Source of the DNA: Bdellovibrionales bacterium
GTDB taxonomy: Bacteria > Myxococcota > XYA12-FULL-58-9 > SYDY01
Length of the DNA stretch: 64,000 bases
NCBI GenBank assembly: GCA_005801425.1
Contig: SYDY01000019.1
Span: forward strand, 1-64,000
Direction of reading: 5' to 3'
This document shows, one piece after another, positions 29,780-38,459 of the stretch. Under the pieces are notes generated by a model. That model did not search any database. It was not told the origin of the DNA and worked only from the letters and a program-made list of their open reading frames with translations. The position numbers and the translations under genes are program-made. Within the stretch, counting starts at the first letter, position 1, and each line of letters begins with the position of its first letter.

Positions 29780-29808
29780 TTGACGATCCACCCCTGAATG
29801 TGTTATAA
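29780..29808 (+). promoter_or_regulatory. Strong candidate promoter of carD/cdnL
   Basis: TTGACG at 29780-29785 and TTATAA at 29803-29808 are spaced by exactly 17 bases, close to the sigma-70 consensus. It lies in the 105-base gap before the CarD-family gene and would start transcription about 29815, leaving a leader of about 40 bases. Confidence 0.65.
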
Positions 29809-29856
29809 CCCTCCTCTGTTTCTGTGTTCAATCTGCATACGAACGGATGGCGCGCT

Positions 29857-30390
29857 ATGCAAAAGAGTCGATCTGAATCACGAATAGTTGAGAAGACAAC
29901 GACTCCCGGGGAGTTTCGCGTTGGGGACAAGGCCGTATATCCGGCTCATGGCGTGGGTGAAGTCACCGCCATAGAAAACCGTGAGTTTTCAGGACAGACG
30001 CAACAGTTTTATATTTTGCGGATCCTTGAGAATGGTATGACGGTAATGATCCCAACAAACAACATTCGCGGTTTGCGCGAAGTCATCAGCGCCGACAAAG
30101 TGGATCGCGTGTTTGAGATCCTTCGCGGTAAGAGCTTGAGTGTTGATACCACCACATGGAATCGTCGTTACCGCGAGTACATGGAAAAGATCAAAACAGG
30201 TTCGATCTTTGAAGTGGCCGAAGTTCTGCGCGATCTCTATCTCCTCAAATTCGACAAAGACCTTTCTTTTTGCGAATTGAAACTTCTGGATACCGCACGC
30301 GGTCTGCTTCTCAAAGAGCTTGCAGTGGCACAAAACTGCGATGAAGAAGCAGTTGAAGAAGAGTTTCGTCGCATTTTTAGTCGCCAATAA
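29857..30390 (+). CDS. cdnL: CarD/CdnL family transcription regulator
   Basis: CarD/CdnL proteins bind the RNA polymerase beta subunit and stabilise open promoter complexes, especially at rRNA promoters. The N-terminal domain is visible: GEFRVGDKAVYPAHGVGEVT, the Tudor-like RNAP-interaction fold, ending near VMIPTNNIRGLREVIS. The C-terminal helical domain runs from about residue 80, including WNRRYREYMEKIKTGSIFEVAEVLRDLY. The frame is open from 29824, but ATG at 29857 (177 residues) fits the family; residues 1-20 are a basic lead. A near-consensus promoter lies upstream. No HMGA-like tail is present, so it is CdnL-type rather than CarD proper. Confidence 0.93.
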   Translation: MQKSRSESRIVEKTTTPGEFRVGDKAVYPAHGVGEVTAIENREFSGQTQQFYILRILENGMTVMIPTNNIRGLREVISADKVDRVFEILRGKSLSVDTTTWNRRYREYMEKIKTGSIFEVAEVLRDLYLLKFDKDLSFCELKLLDTARGLLLKELAVAQNCDEEAVEEEFRRIFSRQ

Positions 30391-30404
30391 GACCGGGGTG
30401 GGTG

Positions 30405-31031
30405 ATGACCGGTCTAGGTCTTGATGATGTGATCTCCGAGCATCGGCAGAAACATACCCGCCGTCATCGTCGCATTTTACGACAAATTATTTTTATGGTT
30501 GCATGCGTTGCAGCGGGGATCTGGTTTATTTGGGGACAGCGCGATGAGATCCGCTATGCTTTCGCAACCAATCACCCGCCTGTCGATATTGGCGATGTGG
30601 CCCATGTGTCTCCCGCAGATTTACCACACAATGCGTTTGTAAAACTTCGCGGGATCACGGAACATCGCGGTATGGAGCAGATGCTTGTTCGTGGCATCGC
30701 TTGGCGTCATCGATTCCAATATTTCCGATTGCTAGGCTCACGAGGGATTTTTGTCGAGGTGGATCCTGAGCGTGATCCCATCGGCACCGTCACCCAGATC
30801 CAGGTTTCTGGTAGAGTGGTCGATCCGAATCATGATCAACGCTATGCACACTTGTTTGCAGCCTATGATAATAATTTTGGTTCAATGGAGCGCGCTCAGA
30901 TACGTATAGTGCAAGTCGGTGTTGAGCCGGGTATTTGGGGACGCAACGCTTATCTTTTGTTTTTTACGATGTTGTCTTTATTGGTTATTGCAAACATCGT
31001 TTCGATTGTTCGTAAAATACGAGAAAATTAG
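30405..31031 (+). CDS. Hypothetical protein with two membrane spans
   Basis: I do not recognise this 208-residue protein. A basic N terminus (HRQKHTRRHRRILRQ) is followed by a span near residues 27-45. A soluble domain of about 130 residues has a beta-rich look (VKLRGITEHRGMEQ, GTVTQIQVSGRVVD, reminiscent of an OB-like fold). A second span lies near 183-203, with a short basic tail. The middle domain should lie outside the membrane. It starts 15 bases after cdnL and may be co-transcribed. GTG at 30402 is an alternative start. Its stop overlaps the convergent small gene by four bases. Confidence 0.65.
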   Translation: MTGLGLDDVISEHRQKHTRRHRRILRQIIFMVACVAAGIWFIWGQRDEIRYAFATNHPPVDIGDVAHVSPADLPHNAFVKLRGITEHRGMEQMLVRGIAWRHRFQYFRLLGSRGIFVEVDPERDPIGTVTQIQVSGRVVDPNHDQRYAHLFAAYDNNFGSMERAQIRIVQVGVEPGIWGRNAYLLFFTMLSLLVIANIVSIVRKIREN

Positions 31032-31285
31032 ACGACGTGTTGGGTCTCTATATCTTCACCATTTGCGCGGTGTCGCTGTGACCAATAATTGCGCATGCGT
31101 TCTGCAGCGGCTTGTCGGGCTTCGGCGGTCCATCCTCTGCGACTGCGTGTTTTTTTGAATTTACCATCGGAACGCAAATTGCTTAGGCATCGTTCGAGTT
31201 CTGCAATGGCGTGTTCGATGCGATTTCGTTCATCGTAGAGTTCTTCTAGCGCAGTTTCAATTGAATCACTGGCTTTTTCTGACAT
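31028..31285 (-). CDS. Small basic protein with N-terminal coiled coil
   Basis: This is an 85-residue protein. Residues 5-40 form a charged helix likely to coil (IETALEELYDERNRIEHAI). Residues 45-75 are basic, with RRGWTAEARQAAAERMRNYW. That motif resembles the short basic helices found in small bacterial DNA- or RNA-associated proteins. GGAG six bases before the ATG supports translation. The stop codon shares TTAG with the convergent membrane protein gene. A function as a nucleic-acid binder is a guess from composition only. Confidence 0.6.
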   Translation of the reverse strand: MSEKASDSIETALEELYDERNRIEHAIAELERCLSNLRSDGKFKKTRSRRGWTAEARQAAAERMRNYWSQRHRANGEDIETQHVV

Positions 31286-31387
31286 CGTTTACTCCAACCT
31301 TGCGGGCGAAACTTACATGAGCCTATGCAGAAAGACAATCAAGATGTGCACTGTTTCAACACAGTGAAAAGCTGTAGATCCCATCCC

Positions 31388-32782
31388 ATGCAAAATCACA
31401 CAGAAAAGGCCATCGCGTATTTTGACCAGCACGCTGAAAATTATCTTGAAGAGTTGAAAACCTTGGTGCGTATTCCGAGTATTTCGTTTGCAGGATTTCC
31501 TGCGTCGGCACCGCGTGCGAGCGCTGAAGCGACAGCCGATCTTTTGAGGCGGTCAGGTTTTGATCATGTGGCGTTATTGGAAATAGAAGGTGCACATCCT
31601 TATATCTATGGTGAACACTGTAAGCATTCAGGGGCGCCGACGGTGCTGCTTTATGCCCACCATGATGTCCAACCTGTGGGGGATCGTTCGGTATGGTTGA
31701 GCGATCCGTTCGAGCCATCGATACGCGAAGGTCGTATGTATGGTCGCGGTGCGGCCGATGACAAAGCAGGGATTTCTGTTCATGCAAGTGCAGTAGATAG
31801 TTGCTTGCGTTCGTGTGGGGAGCTGCCGCTCAATGTGAAAATTCTGATTGAGGGCGAAGAAGAAACGGGTTCGGATCATTTGGCTGAATTTCTTCGTGTC
31901 CACAAAGATCGTTTGCGTGCCGATGTGATGGTGCTCACCGATACGGCTAACTTTGATACGGGTGTGCCGTCGCTTACGGTGGGCTTGCGTGGCTTGATTG
32001 CGCTTGATCTCGAAGTGCGAAGTATGAAGCAGTCGCTGCATTCGGGGATGTGGGGTGGACCTTTGCCTGATCCAGCGATGGCGTTGGCTAAGATCTTGGC
32101 GTCTTTGGTGGATGAGCTGGGTGATATTGCAATCCCTGGATTTTGCGATCGTGTACGCCCATTGAACCCAAAGCAACGCCAAGGATTGGAGGATCTTCCT
32201 CCAACGCGTGAAGATTTTCGTACTCAGGCAGGACTCCTTGATGGCGTGTCTTTGCTGACTGCAGACAATCCTCATGCATCCATTTGGTGGAAGCCAAGTT
32301 TAACAATTAATGCTGTGCAAGCATCGTCTCGCGAAGAAGCACGCAATGTTTTATTGGACAGCGCTTGGGCCCGCGTGAGCGTTCGTTTGGTTGCGGATAT
32401 GAATCCGGAGGCATGTTTGGATCTTTTGGAATCACATATTCGTGCGAATGCACCATGGGGTGTGGAGGTGGTGTGCCGTCCAGACGGAAGTGCGGGTGCA
32501 TGGTTGACGGAAGCATCGCATCCGGTGTTTGAAGCTGCAGAACGGGCACTGGAACGGGGTTATGGTGCCAAGACAGTATACATGGGTTGTGGTGGATCTA
32601 TTCCATTTGTAGCGACGATGTGCCGTGAATTGGGGGGGATCCCCGCATTGTTGATTGGCGTTGAAGATCCATACACCAATGCCCATGGCGAAAATGAAAG
32701 TCTCGATTTATCCGATTGGAAAAAAGCGACCCATGCCGCTATTTATCTATACGACGAACTTGCGCGATGTTTGCAGAAATAA
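31388..32782 (+). CDS. M20 family metallopeptidase (dipeptidase-like)
   Basis: This 464-residue zinc peptidase of the M20/ArgE/DapE family probably cleaves dipeptides or acylated amino acids. The metal ligands are visible: His in YAHHDVQPVG, bridging Asp in GRGAADDKAG, the catalytic Glu in IEGEEETGSDH, an Asp in VLTDT, and a His in NAHGENESL. The dimerisation insert includes SLHSGMWGG. ATG at 31325 is an alternative start, but the sequence aligns with the family from MQNHTEKAIAYFD. No strong ribosome binding site is seen for either. xthA follows 14 bases downstream. Confidence 0.88.
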   Translation: MQNHTEKAIAYFDQHAENYLEELKTLVRIPSISFAGFPASAPRASAEATADLLRRSGFDHVALLEIEGAHPYIYGEHCKHSGAPTVLLYAHHDVQPVGDRSVWLSDPFEPSIREGRMYGRGAADDKAGISVHASAVDSCLRSCGELPLNVKILIEGEEETGSDHLAEFLRVHKDRLRADVMVLTDTANFDTGVPSLTVGLRGLIALDLEVRSMKQSLHSGMWGGPLPDPAMALAKILASLVDELGDIAIPGFCDRVRPLNPKQRQGLEDLPPTREDFRTQAGLLDGVSLLTADNPHASIWWKPSLTINAVQASSREEARNVLLDSAWARVSVRLVADMNPEACLDLLESHIRANAPWGVEVVCRPDGSAGAWLTEASHPVFEAAERALERGYGAKTVYMGCGGSIPFVATMCRELGGIPALLIGVEDPYTNAHGENESLDLSDWKKATHAAIYLYDELARCLQK

Positions 32783-32796
32783 ATAAAGGAGACATC

Positions 32797-33564
32797 ATGC
32801 GGATCGCAACATGGAACGTGAATTCTGTGCGGGCGCGTAAAGAACGCATACTTAAGATGTTGGCCCAACACCAACCCGATGTTTTGTGCTTGCAAGAACT
32901 CAAAGGCGTGGATGAAATATTTCCATTCGATGAAATCAGAGAAGCAGGATATCACGCCGCCGTTTATGGGCAGTCGACATACAATGGCGTAGCTATTTTA
33001 AGCAAAGTCCCTCCTAAGAATGTGATGCGTGGTTTTCTCGACGATGTGGAGGATACACAGGCACGTATCATTGCGGCCACAGTTTCGGATATTCAGATTA
33101 TTTCTGTTTATGTCCCCAACGGTGCCGAAGTGGGGTGTGACAAATATCATTACAAATTGGCTTGGATCGATAGATTGCGTGCATATCTCGATCGCAATTT
33201 TACCAGCGAAGATCCTCTGGTGTTGTGTGGCGATTTTAATATGGCTGACGATGAACGCGATATTGCATATCCCGAAAAATGGGCCAACACCGTGCTGTGC
33301 CATCCCGATGTATTGGAAGCATTTTCTCATGTCGCTGAATTTGGACTTGAAGATGCTTTTCGTGCTGTGAATCCGGATGAAGGCAATTACTCATGGTGGA
33401 ATTACCGCACATTTTTTTTAAAACAAAATGATGGATTGCGTATTGACCATATTTGGTCAACTGCACCGATGATCGAACGTGCACGCCATGCCTTTGTGGA
33501 TCGGGATGAGCGTCAAGGTGATGGCCCATCGGATCATGTTCCGGTTATTGTCGATTTTGATTAG
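32797..33564 (+). CDS. xthA: Exodeoxyribonuclease III
   Basis: This AP endonuclease/3'-5' exonuclease of base excision repair has 255 residues. Motifs include WNVNSVRARKERI at the N terminus, LCLQELKG (metal-binding Glu), YVPNGAEVG, GDFNMADDERD, SWWNYR, RIDHIWST and the catalytic SDHVPVIVD ending. AAAGGAG six bases before the ATG at 32797 sets the start, although the frame is open from 32716 inside the peptidase gene. It overlaps no other gene. A long inverted repeat lies 50 bases downstream. Confidence 0.96.
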   Translation: MRIATWNVNSVRARKERILKMLAQHQPDVLCLQELKGVDEIFPFDEIREAGYHAAVYGQSTYNGVAILSKVPPKNVMRGFLDDVEDTQARIIAATVSDIQIISVYVPNGAEVGCDKYHYKLAWIDRLRAYLDRNFTSEDPLVLCGDFNMADDERDIAYPEKWANTVLCHPDVLEAFSHVAEFGLEDAFRAVNPDEGNYSWWNYRTFFLKQNDGLRIDHIWSTAPMIERARHAFVDRDERQGDGPSDHVPVIVDFD

Positions 33565-33614
33565 GGTGTGATGTTAAGCGGGAAAATTGGTTTGTCACGC
33601 TGGACCTCTCTGCC

Positions 33615-33754
33615 TCGCCATCCGTGTGCAGTTTCCTCCCGCCTTCCACAAAAGCCACGTGACGCGCATGATGTTTGAAATTTGATTGTCTTTTTTTTTA
33701 TCGCGTCACAACGCTTTTGTGGAAGGCGGGAGGAAACTGCACACGCAATGGCGA
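33615..33754. repeat. Long near-perfect inverted repeat
   Basis: A palindromic element of about 140 bases fills the gap between xthA and the convergent lipoprotein gene. Core arms of 32 bases match perfectly: 33624-33655 (begins GTGTGCAGTTTCC, ends CACAAAAGC) and 33713-33744. Matching continues outward (TCGCCAT at both ends) and inward (GTGACGCG, 33659-33666, against 33702-33709) with short mismatches, so arms span about 52 bases. The 35-base centre contains a run of nine T bases. No open frame or transposase is present. It could act as a bidirectional terminator or be a small repeat element. GCCATCCGTGTG also recurs at 53770. Confidence 0.85.
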
Positions 33755-33827
33755 AAGAACGATAATCGATTCAATTTTTATGATGAATATGCAGCTTGTT
33801 CGATGTGTGACCGCGTAAGGTCAGTGA

Positions 33828-34439
33828 TTAAGGCGCTTCATCATCTGCTTTGGGTTTTATCTTGGCCAGTTGTTCGACCATTTGAAGCAACGCTTTGCCC
33901 ATCAGTTTGGATATGGCCTGTGCTGCATGGCCAGAACTTGCATCAGTAAGTTTTTCACGCTGATCAAACGTATATCGAAATAAGACGTTTCGTGTGTGAA
34001 AATCGATCATGACAATCGATATGGCCAAATGAGCTTGCGGCGTCATTGCGAAGGATTCGACATCAAGGGCGATCAACTCACCATGCATTTCATAGGTGGG
34101 CTGTTTGTCTGCGAGGTGTGATGTCGCTGTGTCAAAGAGACCGCTTTGTGTAAGTTTGTCTGCGATGATGTTGGGGAGCAAACGTTTGGGTCTTGCAACC
34201 CAAAGTTCGTGTGCACGGTAATCCAGCTCAAAGCGGCCTTGGCGAACAACAATTTGGCTGCGTTCATAGGCATCGGGTACGGAAAATTCGCGGACATAAA
34301 GGACCCCTCCGAGCCGTTTTTCTGTCTTGGGGAATGCGACTTCAGGATCGATGATAAATACCCGTGTGTTGGGCGAACGTCCCCCAATGCAGCCGATCAT
34401 AAAAAAAACGACGAGCAATGCAAATGCGCGTATTACCAT
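33828..34439 (-). CDS. ABC-transporter auxiliary lipoprotein (PqiC/DUF330-like)
   Basis: This 203-residue lipoprotein has a signal peptide and lipobox (FFMIGC, Cys17). It resembles the ABC-type transport auxiliary component family, outer-membrane partners of MCE-type lipid transporters. Segments such as GGVLYVREFSVPDAYERSQIV and RAHELWVARPKRLLPNIIADKL fit that family. It begins two bases after the mlaD stop, completing an mlaE-mlaF-mlaD-lipoprotein operon. In this arrangement it may take the place of the MlaC/MlaA components or of a PqiC-type ring; which one cannot be seen. Confidence 0.78.
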   Translation of the reverse strand: MVIRAFALLVVFFMIGCIGGRSPNTRVFIIDPEVAFPKTEKRLGGVLYVREFSVPDAYERSQIVVRQGRFELDYRAHELWVARPKRLLPNIIADKLTQSGLFDTATSHLADKQPTYEMHGELIALDVESFAMTPQAHLAISIVMIDFHTRNVLFRYTFDQREKLTDASSGHAAQAISKLMGKALLQMVEQLAKIKPKADDEAP

Positions 34440-34441
34440 GT

Positions 34442-35446
34442 TTACTCCTGGCCTCGGATGAGGGCACCGGGATCTTGGGCGATAATTCTTCCAAATTCTT
34501 CCATATCTTCTGCAGCTTTGCGTAGGCTTTGCATGGTCGCAGTGAGGTCTTCTTGACCCGTTCGAACCGTGACTTCAACGCTCGACAATGTTCGATTAAG
34601 CGTTCTCATGGTGTTTTTTAGCTCACTGATGGCAATGCCCGCTTCTTCCTCGGAAAATCGTCGTTCAACGTGTCGGCCTGCATCGCGCACTGCGATGACC
34701 GCGTTCCTCAATTCTCCAGGCTCAAGATCTGTTAAAGGATCTCGAATTGCTTTGAGTGTTTTTTCAAAAGAGGCAGAGGAGCTATCGATGGCATTTTGTA
34801 ATTTTTGTGAGAGTGCAGGGATCTCGCCACGGGTTGCACCAATAGCATCTAGGGCACGTTGCGTGGGAAGGCGATTTGTATTGAGAAACGCATTGGCTGT
34901 GTTGGCCAGCTGTGTTGTGGCATCAATCATATTTTCTGCGCGTACTCTGTTTGCGGCACTGGACCACTGCGCAAATTGATTGAGCACCATCTCTGCTTTG
35001 ATAGCGATATCTTCGGCGCGTCCCGTGATGCGATCAATAAAAGATGCACCTGCGGGAATAAGTGATCCCGGTTTGATGCGCGGCCGATCGGGATCGCCTC
35101 CCGTTAAGTTGACGGTACGTACGCCTGTTATGCCGCTGGTATCGAGTACTGCGCGAATGCCTTCATACAACGGTAAATCTTTTTCGACGGCGATGGTAAT
35201 TTCGACGGTACCGCCTCCATCCTCTAGGACTTGCATGTCTTCAACACGACCGACGGGAACCCCCCAGTGCTTAACCGGCGCACTTGCTGAAAGTCCACCG
35301 ACACTTTCTTGAAATCTGATCCTGTAGCGATCTCTCGGTGAAAAGATATTAAGACCTGTCAGTGTAAGCATGGTGAGCAGTAAGATCAACAAGCCACCGA
35401 GAAAAAATAATCCAAGACGGATTTTTTGTGCATGGGATAATTTCAT
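34442..35446 (-). CDS. mlaD: MCE domain protein, MlaD-like substrate-binding subunit
   Basis: This 334-residue protein is the membrane-anchored MCE-domain subunit of a lipid transport system. One N-terminal span (residues 9-30) is followed by a single MCE domain: VGGLSASAPVKHWGVPVGRVED and VLDTSGITGVRTVNLTGGDPD. A long helical region of about 190 residues follows, expected to form a coiled bundle or tunnel. MlaD of E. coli is 183 residues; this is the longer type common in other groups. The start overlaps the mlaF stop by four bases. Confidence 0.9.
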   Translation of the reverse strand: MKLSHAQKIRLGLFFLGGLLILLLTMLTLTGLNIFSPRDRYRIRFQESVGGLSASAPVKHWGVPVGRVEDMQVLEDGGGTVEITIAVEKDLPLYEGIRAVLDTSGITGVRTVNLTGGDPDRPRIKPGSLIPAGASFIDRITGRAEDIAIKAEMVLNQFAQWSSAANRVRAENMIDATTQLANTANAFLNTNRLPTQRALDAIGATRGEIPALSQKLQNAIDSSSASFEKTLKAIRDPLTDLEPGELRNAVIAVRDAGRHVERRFSEEEAGIAISELKNTMRTLNRTLSSVEVTVRTGQEDLTATMQSLRKAAEDMEEFGRIIAQDPGALIRGQE

Positions 35447-36240
35447 GATGCTTTCCCCCGCATGATCTCTGCGAAAATTGAATTTGTATGTGTTTGTTGG
35501 GCAGGGATGCGATCAAAAAATGCCCTAACTTCAGGAATTGTAGAGGCCTGCACCTGCTTTGGTGTCCCGTCAAAAATAATATTTCCAGAATGTAACATGG
35601 TGATGGTATCGGCGATGGCTTCGATGCTGGATAATTCGTGGGTGATGATCAAAACAGTCATGCCGAATCGATCACGTAAGTTGATGATGAGTTGGTCAAT
35701 GCCCGCAGCGGTGATGGGATCGAGGCCTGCAGAGGGTTCGTCGCAGATCAACAATTCAGGACCCATCACCATCGCACGGGCTAGGGCTGCTCGTTTGCGC
35801 ATGCCTCCAGAAAGTTCTTCGGGCAACATACGATGTGCGTCGTGGAGTCCAACCACAGCAAGCATGCTTCCTACCACATCACTGATCAGTTCTTCGGTGA
35901 GATTGGTGTGTTCTCGCAGAGGGAGTGCTACATTGTCGTAAATATCAAGACTCCCCAGAAGTGCGCCGCCTTGAAAAAGAATGCCGATACGTTGAGATAG
36001 GAGATGTGCTGATTCGTTATTGATGGAACTTGTTTCTTCACCGAGTACCGTAATTATTCCTGCCATCGGCTGGGCGAGGCCGATAATATTTTTGAGAAGT
36101 GTGCTTTTACCGCAACCCGAACCACCGACGAGAACATGCACTTGCCCGCGCATAACACGCATGCTTACGTCACAGAGAACAATACGTTCGCCATATCCTA
36201 CTGTGACATTGTCTACATTGATGACCATTTCTTCGACCAT
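35443..36240 (-). CDS. mlaF: ABC transporter ATP-binding protein, MlaF-like
   Basis: This 265-residue ATPase drives the MCE-type lipid transporter. It has Walker A (VGGSGCGKST, near residue 38), the Q-loop, the signature LSGGMRKRAALARAMV, Walker B (LLICDEPSAGLDP) and the switch His (ITHELSS). It follows the permease stop directly: TAG then ATG, with GGAG five bases before the start. The order mlaE-mlaF-mlaD matches other proteobacteria except that mlaE comes first here. Its role in phospholipid asymmetry or lipid import is by family. Confidence 0.93.
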   Translation of the reverse strand: MVEEMVINVDNVTVGYGERIVLCDVSMRVMRGQVHVLVGGSGCGKSTLLKNIIGLAQPMAGIITVLGEETSSINNESAHLLSQRIGILFQGGALLGSLDIYDNVALPLREHTNLTEELISDVVGSMLAVVGLHDAHRMLPEELSGGMRKRAALARAMVMGPELLICDEPSAGLDPITAAGIDQLIINLRDRFGMTVLIITHELSSIEAIADTITMLHSGNIIFDGTPKQVQASTIPEVRAFFDRIPAQQTHTNSIFAEIMRGKAS

Positions 36241-37302
36241 CTAAGCTCCAAAATAAAACAGCAAACTGCATATTGCGTCCGCTACAATGACGCCACTGAT
36301 ACTAGCTACCACACTTTTGGTTGTATTGTTGCCCACTGCCTCGGTACCACCATAGGTAGATAATCCAATATAGGCGCTGACAGAAACAATGATGTTTGCA
36401 AATAGGACGCTTTTGATAAGTCCTGTGACCATATCCTTAAGATAAAGCGATTCGTACAATCGTGAGACGAATGCTTCAGGTCCAATATCGAGATAAAGAA
36501 TCGACATCACAAATCCGCCGATCATGGCGAAAGTTTCGGTGAGAACGGTGAGTAGGGGTTGCACCAAAATAAGCGCAATGGCGCGAGGTGTGACAAGAAA
36601 TCGGATAGGGCCCAATCCCATGGCGCGCAGGGCATCCACTTCTTCTGAAATGACCATCGCACCAAGTTGTGCCGCGACCGCAGATCCGGATCGGCCAGCG
36701 ATGAGAATGGCAGTGATGAGTGGTCCCAGTTCTCGGGTAATAGACACCGTGAGAAGGTCGACCACAAAGACGCTCGCGCCAAATTGGCGCAGTTGTGCGA
36801 CGGCTTGAAGGGCCAGTGTTCCGCCGATGAGAAATGCAATCAGGGCGATGATAGGGAATGCACGCGCTCCCATCAGCGATGCTTGATACAAAATCAGATC
36901 CCATCGCATACGACGAGGACGCGTGAATTCGCGAAGGATATACCAAAGGAGATCTGCTGCAAACGTGGCATAGCCAAACATGTAGCGAGCGCTTTGGTAG
37001 GTCGAAAGGCCCAAATGATCGATATAGGGCAGGAAAGGACGCATGATAGGCTTGGCCGGTGGCGCAGGAAGCGCGTTTAAAACGCCGCGCATTTCATCGT
37101 TTAATCCTAGGAAGGCGAGTGGTGATCCTGCTTCTTTGGCATTGCGTGCGCATTGCAATAATACTGCTGCACCAATGTGATCGATACGTTGTACTTGGCT
37201 AAGATCGACAATGGTCGCACCATCGTGCAAGGCTTGGGTGACGATGCCGAGAGTGCTCACCGCCGTGGATGCATCAAGGTTACCTGCCAATGCGATGGTC
37301 AT
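36241..37302 (-). CDS. mlaE: MlaE-like permease with N-terminal STAS domain
   Basis: This 353-residue inner-membrane permease belongs to the MlaE family. Residues 1-85 are a STAS/MlaB-like domain (MTIALAGNLDASTAV, VDLSQVQRIDHIGAAVLLQ), so MlaB and MlaE functions are joined in one chain. The permease part has five or so spans, with the family motif IRELGPLITAILIAGRSGSA-type sequence (here SITRELGPLITAILIAGRSG) and EVDALRAMGL. It starts 21 bases after queG and overlaps no gene. Fused STAS-MlaE occurs in several groups. Confidence 0.93.
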   Translation of the reverse strand: MTIALAGNLDASTAVSTLGIVTQALHDGATIVDLSQVQRIDHIGAAVLLQCARNAKEAGSPLAFLGLNDEMRGVLNALPAPPAKPIMRPFLPYIDHLGLSTYQSARYMFGYATFAADLLWYILREFTRPRRMRWDLILYQASLMGARAFPIIALIAFLIGGTLALQAVAQLRQFGASVFVVDLLTVSITRELGPLITAILIAGRSGSAVAAQLGAMVISEEVDALRAMGLGPIRFLVTPRAIALILVQPLLTVLTETFAMIGGFVMSILYLDIGPEAFVSRLYESLYLKDMVTGLIKSVLFANIIVSVSAYIGLSTYGGTEAVGNNTTKSVVASISGVIVADAICSLLFYFGA

Positions 37303-37323
37303 GGGATCCGATATTACCCCTGT

Positions 37324-38457
37324 TCATGGTAACCGGTTAAGTGGCTTCGATGTATTTTTTTGTTGTGCACATGAAAGCTCCTCGCGAACCCAGTGATCTT
37401 CCTCGTGCAGTTCAGCATCGGCCAGCGCTTGTAAGGCGCTTGGTGTTTGGATTTGGCCCAATGCCCATGCAGCATGGCCTCGAATCAATGGATAAATGCT
37501 GCCAAGTGCCGAAATAAGCACATCGGTAAAAATAGGATCACGCGTATTGCCGAGCACAACGGCTGCATTTCTTCCCAGTTGTGCACGATTTGCCCGCGCA
37601 AGTGCACTGCCTTTGACGAGTTTCCGATAACCACTTGCGGTAAGAGTTAAAAGTTGTGTCGCGGTGATGGCTTGGGTGCTTGCGCGTGCTTTTAGTCGTG
37701 GCTCTATGGCTCGTTCTTGTTTGGATGCGTTAAACGGACAAACCGATTGGCATATGTCGCATCCAAAGAGATGTTGTCCAATAAGCGGTCGAAGATCGCG
37801 CGGGATGGGGCCTTGATTTTCGATGGTGAGATAAGAAATGCAGCGTTTGGCGTCTAACTGCCTCGGTCCTACGAATGCACCGGTTGGGCAGGCAATCAAA
37901 CAAAGTTTGCAACTGCCGCACCGCTCTCGTGCTGGGGGGTCGGGTTCTAGCGCAAGTGTTGTGATGAGACTTCCTAGCAATACGTAACTTCCGAGTCCTG
38001 GCACGATGGCCATGCACGATTTGCCGATGAAGGCCACGCCAGCGCGCGCGGCCGCTTCACGTTCAAGAATGGGTGCTGTGTCGACGCATGCCCGAAAACG
38101 GGCTTCGGGAACGCGCGTTTCAATGCGTGCTGCAAGTTCTCTCAGTTTTTCCTTGATCACCTGATGGTAGTCATCGCCTTGTGCATAGGCTGCGATGGTT
38201 TGAGTATTCTGTGCATTTGGACGTGGGTGGGGAATAGCCACCACAATCATGCTGAGTGCACCCTCTAACAAGGCTGTGGGATCTGCTCTGTCTGAATGCT
38301 GTAACATGAAATCCATGTCGGCGTGGTGACCCTGTAGGATCCACTGTTTGAATCGTTCAGCAGCTTCGGTGAAGTATTCAGTGGTTGTAACGCCCCAGCG
38401 CGTGAAGCCCAATTCAGTGGCAATCGCGTCAAGTTGTTGCCTTGGTAGCGTTGGCAT
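37324..38457 (-). CDS. queG: Epoxyqueuosine reductase
   Basis: QueG reduces epoxyqueuosine to queuosine in tRNA, using cobalamin and two 4Fe-4S clusters. The 377-residue protein has RDTAPILEREAA-type sequence (here CVDTAPILEREAAARAG) and FIGKSCMAIVPGLGSY. The iron-sulfur clusters come from CGSCKLCLIACPTGAF and CDICQSVCPFN. A C-terminal HEAT-like tail (AAVVLGNTRDP, HAAWALGQI) is present. The start at 38457 is set by TGA-GT-ATG after rlmN; the longer frame to 38520 lies inside rlmN. Both tRNA/rRNA-modifying genes head the mla operon. Confidence 0.94.
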   Translation of the reverse strand: MPTLPRQQLDAIATELGFTRWGVTTTEYFTEAAERFKQWILQGHHADMDFMLQHSDRADPTALLEGALSMIVVAIPHPRPNAQNTQTIAAYAQGDDYHQVIKEKLRELAARIETRVPEARFRACVDTAPILEREAAARAGVAFIGKSCMAIVPGLGSYVLLGSLITTLALEPDPPARERCGSCKLCLIACPTGAFVGPRQLDAKRCISYLTIENQGPIPRDLRPLIGQHLFGCDICQSVCPFNASKQERAIEPRLKARASTQAITATQLLTLTASGYRKLVKGSALARANRAQLGRNAAVVLGNTRDPIFTDVLISALGSIYPLIRGHAAWALGQIQTPSALQALADAELHEEDHWVREELSCAQQKNTSKPLNRLP

Positions 38458-38459
38458 AC

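Noticed and set aside
31628-32275. 215-codon frame opposite the M20 peptidase
   Set aside because: Composition is that of a reversed codon frame (many Arg, His, Gln, Thr), and the peptidase on the other strand has all its metal-binding motifs.
33615-33754. CRISPR array or IS element as explanation of the inverted repeat
   Set aside because: There are only two arms in opposite orientation, no regular spacing, no transposase frame and no target duplication visible.
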